From Cryptomeria japonica (Eukaryota > Streptophyta > Pinopsida > Cupressales > Cupressaceae), in the NCBI RefSeq assembly GCF_030272615.1, contig NC_081412.1, forward strand, positions 18,577,932 through 18,641,931: DNA of 64,000 nucleotides, written 5' to 3'. The first letter of the stretch is position 1. Each line of letters starts with the position of its first letter. This document shows positions 1 through 11,990 of this stretch, one piece after another. The translations under genes and the position numbers were made by a program. The notes under the pieces were generated by a model. The model did no database searches. It was not told where the DNA came from and worked only from the letters and a program-made list of their open reading frames with translations.

Positions 1-3000
1 GGGGCCCATTATGTGGAAGTTGATTCCACAACCCGCCACTTGGCTCGGGATTAGGCCCGGGATAGGCCTGGGATGGCCACACCTGAGACATGGACCTGCA
101 AATTCAAATCTCCATGAATGAAAGCACAAATATGATCTTCTGAAATAATTTACGTGCCTATAATTAGAGAATTTTTATACGAAATTAAAACCCATTTCAG
201 ATTATACTGTCTAGATTCTAAATATGTAAATTTATTTAAAAACTGATTGTTTTAACTATTTTTCATTTAATTTATACTAAATCGGGTCCATAAACTTGAA
301 ATATTAACTAATTTTGTTAATTTAATAACTTTTTTATTTTAATGAATTTTGAAAAAAAAATTATGTCATCAATCTACACAAAATTCTTTTCTATTTAAAA
401 AAAAAAATTTAAATGTTAAGTTTACGTCAAATTATGTGGGTCGTACACATCAAATTTTTAAAAACATAATTACGGTCATTAAAAAATTAATTAAAAAAAA
501 TATTTAAAAAAAAATACAGAAAAATATGCTCATCAATTTTCAGTGAGTTACAAACCATTTCCCAAAATGGTTTGAGAAAATAATTTTAATTGTGTCAAAA
601 AGTGTGTGTCGTACGCATGCATGGTACGGTCCTGAAGCAGACATTTTTAAAACATAGTTTTTAGAACTCCATTCCAAAAATTATTTTTTATTATGTGGGT
701 ATTAAAATAAATTACATATTTGGAAAGTACACTCAAAGGACTATCTTTTATATCCCTGACTTTTTCCAAGATTCAATCTCCAAGTGTTTCAAAATTTAAG
801 CTCAAATGAGACAAAATCTGAAAATCAGGGAAAACACTTCCACTTTTTGGCCAAAAAGTGGACTCAGCTTCTTGCACTGACCCATATACATGAAGAAATC
901 ATTAGACCTTTCAAATGACAAGTGGGAGTTGTACAAGAAATATGTGTAAAAATTAAAACTTAACAGTTGCATGGTTTGCATGCAACGAAAAGTCGATTGG
1001 CAAACCCTTTGCAAAGAGGGAATTGTGTAGGACTATTTGTTTGTACTTATAGTTGGTTTTTGTAGTGTCTAGCTAAAATGGAATGAGTGCACATGTTTAG
1101 GGAGGGGTGTTTTTTTGTAGAGGTGGGTCATATAAGGGTTCATATATTCAATTTGTAGTGTTCTACGATGCAAAAGGTGAGTGACATTCTTTTTGATATT
1201 GTTGTGTTTTTTTTTTCTTGGGTGTATGTATGAGAAGTGTTTTTTCTCTTTTGTTATAACATTCGTGTTTTTTTTATTGGTTAAGAAAAGTTATATGTTG
1301 AGGCATTGTATCTTTTTGTTTTAGGTGGTTTAATTTTATTTGGTCTTGTATTGGAAACAGTATATTAAATGGTTCCAACAATTTAGTATCTTGGGTTGTG
1401 ATTTTTGTTATATATTGTACTTTGTTTAGAGGGAAGTCTTTGCTATGAAGTGTGAGTTGTTTTGAAATTTATACGAGTGAAGTTTTGTGATATTTGGTTT
1501 CCAATAGTGTTTGAGTTAGTTGAATTAATTTGAAAGGGTGTAAGCCAAGCAAGGAGGAGGCATAATTTGGGTTGGTATTGGTGTGTCCAAGGATCTCACA
1601 TGGAATAAAAGCTACCTATGTTTTTTAACATAGGGAAATAACTACACCATTGATGAGGTTTAAGTAAATGAAGGATGTGTTTTTTTGTGTGAAAATGCAA
1701 GTGGAATTTGATTCGTAATGCTTGTTAAAATAAGGCATAGGTATGTGTATGATATTTCATCAAATGCAAAGGTATTTAAAACAAAATGAGAACAAGGTGT
1801 AGGGTTCCAATTTATGTTAGGTGGATTTAATTTTATTTGAGATAAATTAGTAAACTTTGCAAAACAAAGACAAATATGGGTTACTTGTGTGTGTGGAATT
1901 ATTAATGCGTGCAAATAATATAATAATATTTGTTATTTGTATGAGTTAGTTGTGTTGAATCTTTAATCCAAGCAAAGATTATTCTAATCTTGGTTGTTTG
2001 TTTGAAAATTGAATGCACAATGTTTATTTTGAATTGTTAGATGGTATTGTTTGACTTTAAAAGAAAAGACAAAAGGACATAAATAGGCACTACTAAGATT
2101 TGTTTTCTTCCAAATTATAAGTCAATTAAAAGAAGCATAATCAATTTGATTAAATGTGATGTGTATAATCAAAGCAATTAATGGTGGTTATGAAAGAATA
2201 TTGTGGATAGTTTAGTTCATCACACAAACAAGCTATTTATACTTACAATGATTGACAAAAAAATTAATCAGAGCAACAACATGGGAAAATGATGCATATA
2301 TATTCATTATGTCCAATTTGTTGTTGTACATAGTAAAAGAAAAAAATAGGAAAGGGAAGCTATAGAACAATGTGAATTTTGAAATCTACAAATAGAATTG
2401 AAGCATAAATAACATTTCAAATTTGAGTATGTATAGAAAAGATGTATGTTATGTTGTTTCTTTATTTTATGTAAAATTATATGATTGAATTGGTCCACCA
2501 TATTCATTTTGAACTGCAAAAGGCATAGGTATTTTCTTTTGAAGAACTTCAATTGCAATGAACTTAAGATTGACTTCGATGAATGTTTCTTTAGTAGAGC
2601 TACACATGTATTTGTAGAGACAAAGTGTATGTATTTTTTTGGTTGGAATGAGGAAACCAAAAGTAGTAATTTTCCAAAATCCCACAAAGTAGAACTTACC
2701 AAAAGAGAAATCAATGGAAGGACGCAAGAAATAAATGCGGTACACACAAGGATCATGATGACATTTGGTTGGAATGATTCAGCAATTGGTCCTATGAATA
2801 TGGAGATGAGAAGGTGTGTAAGGAATCAAATGAAATGGAATTTACAAGAAAACAAAAGTACATAACTAAATGAAAAAAGGAAGTCACATGTGTTTGGTGC
2901 ACCGTATCGGCAAGACCGGAAAGCCATGGAAGGTTGAGAAGTAATGTTTTGTACAATTTGTGCAAAAGGATATATCAACAACCAAGCTGTGGAAAATGAT

Positions 3001-4009
3001 TAGTCCAAAGGGAAAAACAAATGATATGCACAAACAACCTAGTGATAATAGAAAGTTATACTATTTAGAAATAATAATCCTGAATGGAAAATGAATTTGT
3101 ACAATGGAATGATTTGATAGGGTTGGACGATACCTAGAGGTTGTCTTGGATGAAGATGGTGTATACATGTGATCCAATCAAGGCAATGTATGAGTTCTTT
3201 GGTAGAGACATCAAATCAATGTTGTTTTTTATTGCAGTGATAAAGTGGAAACGTTAGTTTTGTCAAAATATATGAGAAAATAAGTTAAGTGGAGTGTAGG
3301 AGGTGAAGTTAGAGTGCATCACTGAGAGAAATGGAAATTAGTGTACAAGAGAAATTGAATGTCAAAATAGTTGGTAGTTGAACCAAAGCAGTTGGTTGCC
3401 TGCAGATGGACACAATGAACAGAGTGACCAATTAAAGTAAATATCATATGTGGATTAGTAATGTAGAAAAAGAGTAACATTGGAGATATGCTAAATTTGA
3501 CAATACTTACAGTAGATGGGATCATTGTGATATGGTTGGCAAACATATTGTGTAAAGTGTGTGTAAAAGGACAATTACATGATTAAAGTAGAGGAAAAAA
3601 TGCCAAAGATATTAATAGCTTGCATAAGTAGTTCACTAGAATTAAAGATAAAAATATTTTTAAATTCATTGACTTTGCAGAACACAATGATTAAAAAATG
3701 TCGCACCTTCATTGCAAGCACAATATAATGCAAATGTCATATATCTAAGAATGAAATAATGAAATGCATGGTTACAATGGGTGAGTGTTGTGAAAGTAAA
3801 GAACCTTCAAAATATTTAACTATATTAAAAACAACAAGAAGAAACTATATAAATATAATATCTCTTTTACTTGTGCACAAGGTACATGTTGGTCAATCTA
3901 CGTGTTGTTGAAAACAACAACAATTCAACTATATTCAAAGGTTGCAGGTAGTTCTATTCATTATTAAAGTTGTAACTGGTAACCTAAGAACAGAGAAAAG
4001 ACAATGTGT
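1..4009. other. AT-rich intergenic DNA, no gene recognised
   Basis: I see no coding signal. The open frames here are short, lack recognisable domains and lie in AT-rich DNA where they arise by chance. The first 100 bases are GC-richer (repeated GGCCCGGGAT-like words) and may be the edge of an unidentified repeat. A small hairpin is visible near 554-575, where AAACCATTT pairs with AAATGGTTT, and another near 841-862, where CCACTTTTTGG faces CCAAAAAGTGG. Neither could be tied to a feature class. Confidence 0.5.
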
Positions 4010-4700
4010 TTTTTATTAAGGGTAAACAGGTTTTGAGTGGACCATAAACCCTATACAATAGGTTTTGAGGGGACCCAAACCTCCACAGGTTTTGAAGGGA
4101 CTTGAAACCCTCAGATTTTACCAGGATTTGGAACCCATAGTACAACACTACTAAAAGAAAAGAACATCAACATACCAACAATCAAACCACAAACTGGACA
4201 TAAAATCGTCCCTAACACATAAACAAGGGTTTTACAAGCTCTCTTAACCTACAAATATTTCCATGGGTGGTGTATCCAGGCACCCATCACCTTCAACAAT
4301 ACTAGATTACAATAGATCAACATATACTCACAATCTGGACTAATGGGATTTTGAAAGGCTCCCCTAACCTTCATCATGGGTTTTAAATTGGTTCCCAAAA
4401 TGAGCAAACAAGGGTTTTCCCAAGCTCCCTTAACCTATAAAAAAACATTCATCCTACCAATAGCACAACTAACCCTAAACCAAAAACCACAACTTGCCAA
4501 ACTGGGCACTTTAAAATTGCTAGCATCCAGCTTGCTTGTGGGAAGAACAAGGCTCTCATGACCAACACACATACAAAGAAAAAAACCTGAAAGCACACGT
4601 GGGATTTTTGAAAGGATCTCCTAACTTTCAAGACATACATAAGAAGGGTTTTGGAAGGCTCCTTTGAACCCTCCAAAAGTCTAGAAAGTAGGGACAAAAA
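4010..4700 (-). repeat. Diffuse LINE-like repeat remnant
   Basis: A phrase of the form GGGTTTTnnAAGCTCCCTTAACCT recurs at irregular spacing (about 4227, 4346, 4409, 4609 and 4648). Near 4030-4100 the words GGTTTTGAG/GGTTTTGAAGGGAC repeat. Read on the minus strand, the block ends in a CCCTTAATAAAAAACAC-like polyadenylation-type tail, which resembles 3' ends of plant L1-type LINEs. No reverse transcriptase domain is present, so this would be at most a 5'-truncated 3' end. The classification is inference; it could equally be an unclassified interspersed repeat. Confidence 0.3.
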
Positions 4701-7700
4701 AGACTAGAAAGGGGCCACCTCAGACAGGCTAGGAGGAGAGAAACCCAGAAGCCCACACATAACAGTCATGGCCCAACAAAGAAAAAGACCCTCCACCTCT
4801 ACAGGAGGACTTCCCAGAAAGAGAAAAAGTCAAGCAACCTCAAGACAGGAATAGCACAAGATAAGCACATGAAGTCTTTGAGAGGAAGATCAAGAAGAGA
4901 ACCCCTCAGAAACACAAAGATCTCCCTCACAGAGAACCCCATTGGCTTCATAATCGACCCCAAGGGGAGAGGGAAGACCAAGAATAAAAGATAAAACCCT
5001 ACACCTGGAGCGCTCCTTGGATCCCAGACCACCAGGAGGGCACACACGACAAACAAACTAGAGAATGAAACCACCACAACCTCCTTAGAATCCAAGCCTT
5101 CCTCTGCAAAAAAAGCCTCAAGCACAAAGCAACACCACACACCAAAACCACACCACCCATAAAAATGAACAACAACCGTGCAGGCTCTGTACAATGAGAT
5201 CATCTCCCAGGTGCATAAATCATAAACATTGGCCCTCAAAAGCAACACAACACCAATACATTGCACCATAGAGGCATCCCAAAATATCATGTCCACCGCA
5301 TCTCCTAGAATCCTATTGCAAGGAGAGCCTCATGAAATGACACAACACCCAAGCCCAAATAAAGAAGACATAGCCAAGACTCCATCAAGAAAAGATAAGG
5401 AGCACAGAGGGAGGTCTGCATTGCTATCACCATCTGCATCTTCAGACTCCTTTGCACCCCCTGCTGAAACCCTAGTCGCACCTTGTCTTACTCTCCCACT
5501 AAACATATTACTCTCCTCCATGTGTCCAAATAAGTACAATTCCGTAATTCCATAAGACAATATGTTATTGTTTGATGATGCAAAAAAATATTGTATAGTG
5601 CAAAGTACTGAAAGATGGACCAATTGAATAAATATTGGGTAAATTTGGACTTTAGCTATAGGTAGGCTATAATCAAGATGGTGCATGTCAGAAGTGCAAT
5701 GGAGAGAACATACAATTATGTTGTCTAAGTCACCTAAAAGAAAAAAATCACATTAAATTCAAAACCATCTAGAACAACACTATAAATAAATGTTATAGAC
5801 ATAATTATTAATCTACCTCTGGATGGGCTTGATGTCAATCAATATTTGTGTCATGGAAATGAAGAATGATTGGATGGCCAATTGTAGGTATATGCAATGA
5901 GGGGGAAAAGGAATCAACTGAAATTGAATATGGCAAACAGTTGAAATGAACAAATGTTAAAAGAAAGAAAAGGCCAATATTTACAAAACTCATAGGTGCA
6001 AGATTGATATGATAGGGCCAGCAACAATGTAGAGAAAAGTGTATACAAAAAGTTTTATTGCATGATTAAAATGGAGAAAAAAGAGAAAACAAAGGAAAGA
6101 TATCATCATGTTGAACAAGAAAATCGCTAAAATTGAAGTTTTATAGCATGAACAATGCATATATTAAAAAATCTAATTGATTGCACATAAATCAATGATT
6201 AGGTCAATTTGTACCTTGCTTAGAGATGGACTATATTTCAAATGCTGGATGGACATGATGCAAAAGGGAGAATGCATGACTATTTGGTTTTGTGGCTTGA
6301 ATGCAAAAAGCATGTTAAATTTAAAGTTATAGGAAAGTGTTATACATAGATCATATAGACATAACAATTCATTTGTGTATGGTATAACATGATGTTGATC
6401 AGTCTATATGTTGTGCAGATTAATAAGTATTGAATGCTATTTATGAGATGCAATTTATGTTGGAAAGAAAAGGTGTCAATGACACTATCAAAATAGATAA
6501 CAAACAAGTCAATACTCTGTGTAAATGCAAAGTGTGTTGTATAAAAAATGAAAGCATACAATAGATGCACATGCATTTCCAACAAGAGAATAATAATAAT
6601 TGAAAAGGAAAATAAAATATTTTCTTTTAGAGAAGTGAAAAAATCATTTGGAAAGGAACAAGGAAAACCAATCATAGAAAATTGGAACTAAAATTATGAT
6701 ACATGTACATGCATTGGGCAAATGTACATTGTGTACATAATACATGCATGAAAGTTATTAAATTGTTTGTTGAGTTGGCATCTGTATTCAATGTGTAATA
6801 TGTAAGGATTAGAATGCATGTGTAAAGTGCAAAACCTGAGAGAGGTAGAGAATCTAAAGGGATGTGCAATCGGAAGGTGTTACCATGGACAATAGGAAGT
6901 TGTTATGAGAGGAAAATTATGAGATGTATAACTTGTTGTGGGAGAGATTCCAGATACAATGTGAAAGCAACCACCAAACATTAAATAGTGACAATGAAAG
7001 GCAAATCTGTGAAAGATGTCTTGTTGTGTATTCAATGTGAGAAATATGCAAATCTATGTTATTGTAGTGAACAACATAACCAAGGAGGAGATCAGTACAA
7101 TATAGGAAAGGCATTAAGAATATGGTGTACAGAGATAGAAGTTTAGATGAATTGCAACAAAAGGATGTACACTTGTTTGGTCAAAACAAGAAGAGGAATA
7201 CAATTCATGATTTAGATTGTGTAAACAGACAGATTTATAATGGCAATATTGTTCTATGTTTTGTTGTAGTGACTATAGAAAAATGAAAAAGGATAATAAA
7301 ATTGGAAATATGAAATACATTATATTTCTTTTTGTTGTTTAGTAATTGTATTGTATAAAAAATATACATAAAAGCATTAATTAGATAGTCAAGTATTGTG
7401 TAGAGACCACAATATTTAAGTATCATAAATATTTGACAGTTCAAAAAGAGAATGTGTTGAACAGTGATAGTTATTTTCAAAGATTAAGAAATAAATATCT
7501 TAAAGAATTATGAACCAGTAGAGGTAAGTGAGTGGTAGGGCATGATGAGGTGAACTATCCTACGAGAAGATGGAAACAATAGGTATGTTATAATTTATTT
7601 GGAAATGTGACTGTGAATGAACTTTGTATGCATACATATGCGAAGAAGTAATTGAGAGAAGTGTTGTTTTGATTTACCTTTTCTCTGGAAAGGAAAGATA

Positions 7701-9802
7701 TGGACTTGAAAAGTACTTTTACCATGGTTCTCAAATACATAGACATCTTGCTCATTCAAGTTCTTTTCATAAACAAATTTCTTCCAACCTATAGAAAAGA
7801 TTGGTGTCTTGTTATCAATAATGCATCTGGCATCCCGGGACTAGCCATCGCTAGTGAATAGGGTGATTTGTCTACTGACTAGGGAGGTGTAGTGCATGCA
7901 AGATGATTCTTTTCAAAATTTCTATAATTGGGGGATAAAATAAGAACCAACGGTAATAGACATAAATACATGGTTAAAAGAGGTGGACAAAGCAACTATA
8001 CAAATGCTAGCTTAGTACATTAAAATGAGCCATGTTTAAATAAAATGCACCTTGATAGAACAAGAAATATTTGATTTTTTACCATAGAACATGTGCCAAT
8101 GATTCTAATGATATGTATGAGATTATTGAGATTAATCATGATCTATCTTTATTTTTTTCAAAAATATTAATCCTAGCTCCTAGTGACAAACAAAGTGTCT
8201 CATTATTAGAGCATGCTCCTTGTTTGGAACTTTTCATAGCTCCATCTACTATGCCTTTTGTGGCTCCTATTGCATCTTGTCCTTAATTCCTAAATGATGT
8301 TAAGCAAGATGGGTAGGAAAATGACTCTCTAGACTAGCCTCACTTTTATTGTGGATTCTCTTTTGTGTGTTTTCTTGCATGTAAAGTTCTTCCCTTGTGA
8401 TGTGCTTCTTGATATCGTCTTTGTGTTATGTTAGGTCCTCTTTAGATGACCCTTGTTTCTTCATTAGCATGGGGTAATAAAGGCCAAAAATGTTGTGATA
8501 TTCATATATTTGTATCTCAATTCTTCTATATGTCATACGCGTGCTTTTGTTGTAAATACACCTTTGTTTTGTGTACTTTGGGATAATGTAAAGCATTGAG
8601 ATCTCTATTTTTTGTCTCTACCATGTGGACCCCCAAAAGACTTTTGTTGTTCATCTATATTCTCATATTCCATTGTACTCATAGTTCCACTACCTTTTGA
8701 AGATGATGTTAGTTCAATACAATCATACTTCATATAAATGATTTATCAAATGCACATATTGATCCTAGTTAGTGGATCCCTTATGCACTCTCTTATTTGG
8801 CCATGTTATCTATTGCCCTTGATTTTTCCTTGCTTTGGGACATTTCATTATGGCAATATGCTTGTCTTTTAGATGTATGTATCCTACCTTAAAGAAATTT
8901 CTCCTAGTAAGGAGTGTGCAATCTCTTTAATCACACACCATGACATGTTTTCAATCAATATTCAAATTACTTTGCAAACCGAGCCTTTTATTTTGTAATC
9001 TTTTGCATGGATTTTTTATCCAAAATTTTATCTCTTTCAACATGACTCCTAGTAAGCATACACCTTACTAAGCTAACATAGTCATTCTATCTCTTCTCTT
9101 CATGTGTTGCTCCTTTTGTCTTGATATTAGATTGATAAGATCCTAATTCCCTAGGGACATGTTGGGTCTTGCCTCTTTAATGTCTTGATGAAAGTTTTTT
9201 AATGCTATTTTGTACTTTACCAAGATTATGAGTGTAGGATTATCTTCCCACTTAAGTGGGCAATAAACATACATATAATCATAAATTGTATCCCTATAAA
9301 ACTTTCATCCTCGCTTATGCCTCACTTTGGCATTCTAGCCTTCCATGCTTTGACCTTATTTGATATTTTCCACATTGTCTTCAAATATCAAACTTTAGTC
9401 ATTTTCCAGTCTAACGACCCTAGTGTAGCCCTAATTGGTTGGACAAGTGTGCCCCAAGTGCCATTGTCCTAAGATAGTGGTTCCCCAAGTGTCATTTCTG
9501 TAGTATAGTGGTGCCCTACATTGCATTGTCCTAACAAAAAAGGCCCAAATTTGGTCCTGATAATTGTCATAAAATATGGGTGAGACATTCCTTCCTATTT
9601 TAGCCTACTTCAAAATGAAAACACGTGTAATGCAGTGGGGTAGAAAAGAAATCCTTACCCCTTCATTTGAGCAACCATATTACACCTCTTAAGTTCAAAT
9701 TCAAGGTCCAAATTCAAATCAAGTGGGAAAAAAATCAAGCATCTTCAAGAAATTGAAGGAGAGGTTAAGTATTCATGATTCAACAATTCGAGATGGTATT
9801 CA
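4701..9802. other. Non-coding stretch, no gene recognised
   Basis: No domain, splice-site series or structured repeat could be supported. The longest minus-strand frames (about 4799-5296 and 5330-5686) have hydrophobic, low-complexity translations without homology I recognise. A short plus-strand frame at 8071-8286 is also unsupported. Composition shifts from purine-rich to pyrimidine-rich at around 8300, which may mark a boundary between old repeats. Confidence 0.45.
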
Positions 9803-10324
9803 TCTTAGAAATTAGGATCTTAGAATACTAATCATTTTAAACAAGATCATAAAATAAATGAAATGAGAATAATACATGCATAAATGTACACATTACACAA
9901 GATATACATGGGGAGAACTGTTTCAGGTAAAAAACCCCACAAAGCATCATTTTATTAAAACACTTACAAATATAGTCTATCATAAAATAGACTAGAACCT
10001 GGGGACACTCCTCCAATACTTCCACATGGCCAATAATACCTCATATACATAGTGATACAACTCACCATAAAGCTCCAAATTCTCACTACTCCCAAATGAG
10101 AGAGAACCTCCTTAAATATAGGATGAAGGTTTGCTCCACTAGTCACACCTTTTCAATAGTCCTCACTCATAAATAATTAATAATCTAATATTTATTAAAT
10201 TATAATTATTTCAAATGGGATATGCTTATAAAGCATATAATATATAAGATTTTATAACCTTATATTAGAACATTATATAAAAATCTTATAAGAATGCGAT
10301 CCCTAATAACATTATGTTCTAACA
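9803..10324 (-). repeat. 3' LTR of the minus-strand LARD/TRIM-like element
   Basis: This 522-bp repeat has inverted ends, TTAGAA at the left and TTCTAACA at the right. The left end reads TC where TG is expected, a likely point mutation. It is followed at 10325 by CTCCCCCTTAATG, the reverse complement of a polypurine tract, exactly where a minus-strand element should carry its PPT. The first 138 bp recur at 11527-11664. Confidence 0.75.
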
Positions 10325-11076
10325 CTCCCCCTTAATGTTAATAGGGGATCACATGTCAATTTGTATAAAAGAGAAAATGAAGTACCCCAATAATGTAGGT
10401 CTTCTTTGACAGTGATGAATAGGGACACAAATATATGCCAACATGAAGATCATGCATTCCGGACAACATGAAAATCATCCTGTCATAATTTATAATCCCG
10501 GTGTTTTAAAAAATGATTCTATGAGGTCTTAAAATATTATATTGGAGCCACGGTCTCTTAAAATTAGCCTCTCCCCAGGCTCATTACATAGTGCCTGTAG
10601 GACAATACAATGCTTTCACAAGTGGAAGATTTACAAGGAGAAGAATTTACAATATTCCCATAGGACTTAAGCACAAATGTGCCTATAGGACTTACTAATG
10701 CCTACCTACAGTATTTAAAATAAAAAAGGTCTTACATATGCCTATCTGCAGGCTTAAAGGACTTACTAATTCCTATATGTGTCTTATTTCATACCTATTA
10801 GGACATATGCCTACCCGTAGGATTTAAAAACTAGGATTTAGCCACTAGGTGGTGCCATTGACATGCACACTCCCCCTCAATGGTATCACCTAAGGCCAAG
10901 CATTATTTGAATTTGGACCATTTAATACCTAAAGGTCTTATTCCTTTTAGGTCTTACATCTAGGATTTAGCCACTAGGTATTGTCATGTACAGTCCTTCT
11001 TAATGACATCACCCAAAGCCAATCACTACATAAAGGATTTCAAAGTGATGGCCAAAATTTCAATATATAGCATGTT

Positions 11077-11204
11077 CCCATGATCTACAAAGTGTCTTTA
11101 TTATAGAATGATTTAACTTGAGTGAGGTGCCCATGATCTTCAAGGTGCCTTTATTATAGAATGCTTTCACTTGAGTGAGGTGCCCATGATCTTCAATGTT
11201 CATT
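11077..11204. repeat. 53-bp tandem repeat inside the LARD internal region
   Basis: The word CCCATGATCTWCAA begins at 11077, 11130 and 11183, giving a period of exactly 53 bp. Two complete copies and one partial copy are present, with each full copy ending in CTTGAGTGAGGTG. Nearby, the phrase GATTTAGCCACTAGGT also occurs twice (about 10835 and 10967), so the internal region was built partly by short duplications. Confidence 0.8.
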
Positions 11205-11514
11205 TTGATCTTTACTTAAATGATATTCTCTAGAAATAGTAAAGTAACTTCAAGTCATATGGTAATTTCATATGTATCCAAATGGAACTCTTCCATAAAT
11301 CTTCAAGGCCATATTGATTCTTCAAGAGCTACATTCATATTTTGCCCATTTGATTCAAAGACACGTAGAAGATATTCTTCTTATTAAAGTATTGCACCAT
11401 CCATGTAATAGCACTTGCACCGTATGTTTTGAAGGCACAACTTGAATGTGGAATCTTGATTTTATGAGTTATTTTGAAATTAATGATATAACATACATGA
11501 TGATTGAGCATTTT

Positions 11515-11526
11515 GCTCTGATACCA
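11515..11526 (-). promoter_or_regulatory. Primer-binding site (tRNA-iMet type)
   Basis: The plus strand reads GCTCTGATACCA, so the minus strand reads TGGTATCAGAGC. This is the classic plant PBS complementary to the 3' end of initiator tRNA-Met. It abuts the TG of the LTR that starts at 11527 and fixes the element's orientation as minus. Confidence 0.85.
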
Positions 11527-11664
11527 TGTTAGAAATTAGAACCTTAGGATACTAATCATTATAAACAAAATCATAAAATAAATGAAATGATAATCATACA
11601 TGCATAAATGTACACATTACACAAGATATACATGGGAAAAACCCTTTTGGGTAAAAAAACCCCA
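11527..11664 (-). repeat. Truncated 5' LTR of the minus-strand LARD/TRIM-like element
   Basis: Begins TGTTAGAAATTAG next to the PBS and matches 9803 onward until about 11664, where similarity stops abruptly. The missing 380 bp or so of LTR are not found elsewhere in the window. The sequence beyond 11664 belongs to a different repeat type, so a deletion or a later insertion removed this end. Confidence 0.75.
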
Positions 11665-11990
11665 TGGGTATGTGCACAAAGATGGTGGTAAGAAAAGTGG
11701 ACACCACCCAAAAAAAACATGGAAAAACAAGTAGCGCGTACGCAGTTCTAAAATTTGAAATGACCGCGTACACGCTTAGGTTTGTTGTTCCCGAGCCTAG
11801 AGAAGGTAGCACGTACATGCTGCTTTTAGGGAAAGTAGCGTGTACATGCTACATCTAGGAAGATGAGCGCATACATGCTACTTATAGGAAAATGAGCTTG
11901 TATGTGCTAATAATCCTAGGAGAACCATGTACGCATTGCCTGCAATTTTTTTATTTTTTTTAAATGGGTCTTATTTTCCCATGAATAGCG
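11665..11990. repeat. Array of near-palindromic motifs, candidate transposon left end
   Basis: At least seven spaced variants of GTAGCGCGTACATGCTAC occur here, for example AGTAGCGCGTACGCAG, GTAGCACGTACATGCTGC, AGTAGCGTGTACATGCTAC and GAGCGCATACATGCTAC. Each is usually followed by a TAGG-containing spacer of about 10 bp. The motif is close to its own reverse complement. Related motifs recur at 46920-47215, outside the other flanking gene. Known DNA transposons such as CACTA and some MULEs carry subterminal motif clusters that bind the transposase; assigning that role here is inference. Confidence 0.6.

Larger units (their letters stand above)
9803..11664 (-). mobile_element. Non-autonomous (LARD/TRIM-like) LTR retrotransposon, 5' LTR truncated
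   Basis: Read on the minus strand, the element runs from a truncated 5' LTR (11664-11527) through a PBS (11526-11515) and a 1.2-kb non-coding internal region to a PPT (about 10337-10325) and a 3' LTR (10324-9803). The two LTR copies align over their shared first 138 bp, from TGTTAGAAATTAG to the run AAAAAACCCC, and part company at about 11664. No gag or pol coding is visible, so mobility would have depended on another element. The initiator-Met PBS is typical of Copia-type elements, but the lineage cannot be proven without pol. Confidence 0.75.

Noticed and set aside
841-862. Inverted repeat CCACTTTTTGG/CCAAAAAGTGG as another copy of the TIR element
   Set aside because: It shares only the CCACTTTTTGG word with the 14307-15299 ends; the outer GGGTGAAC ends and a target duplication are missing.
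2307-2865. Overlapping open frames of 90-150 codons on both strands
   Set aside because: Three frames overlap, none has a domain or homologous copy, and translations look like AT-rich noise.
4799-5296. 165-codon minus-strand frame as a membrane protein gene
   Set aside because: Hydrophobic low-complexity translation, no start context, no domain, and it lies next to a repeat zone.
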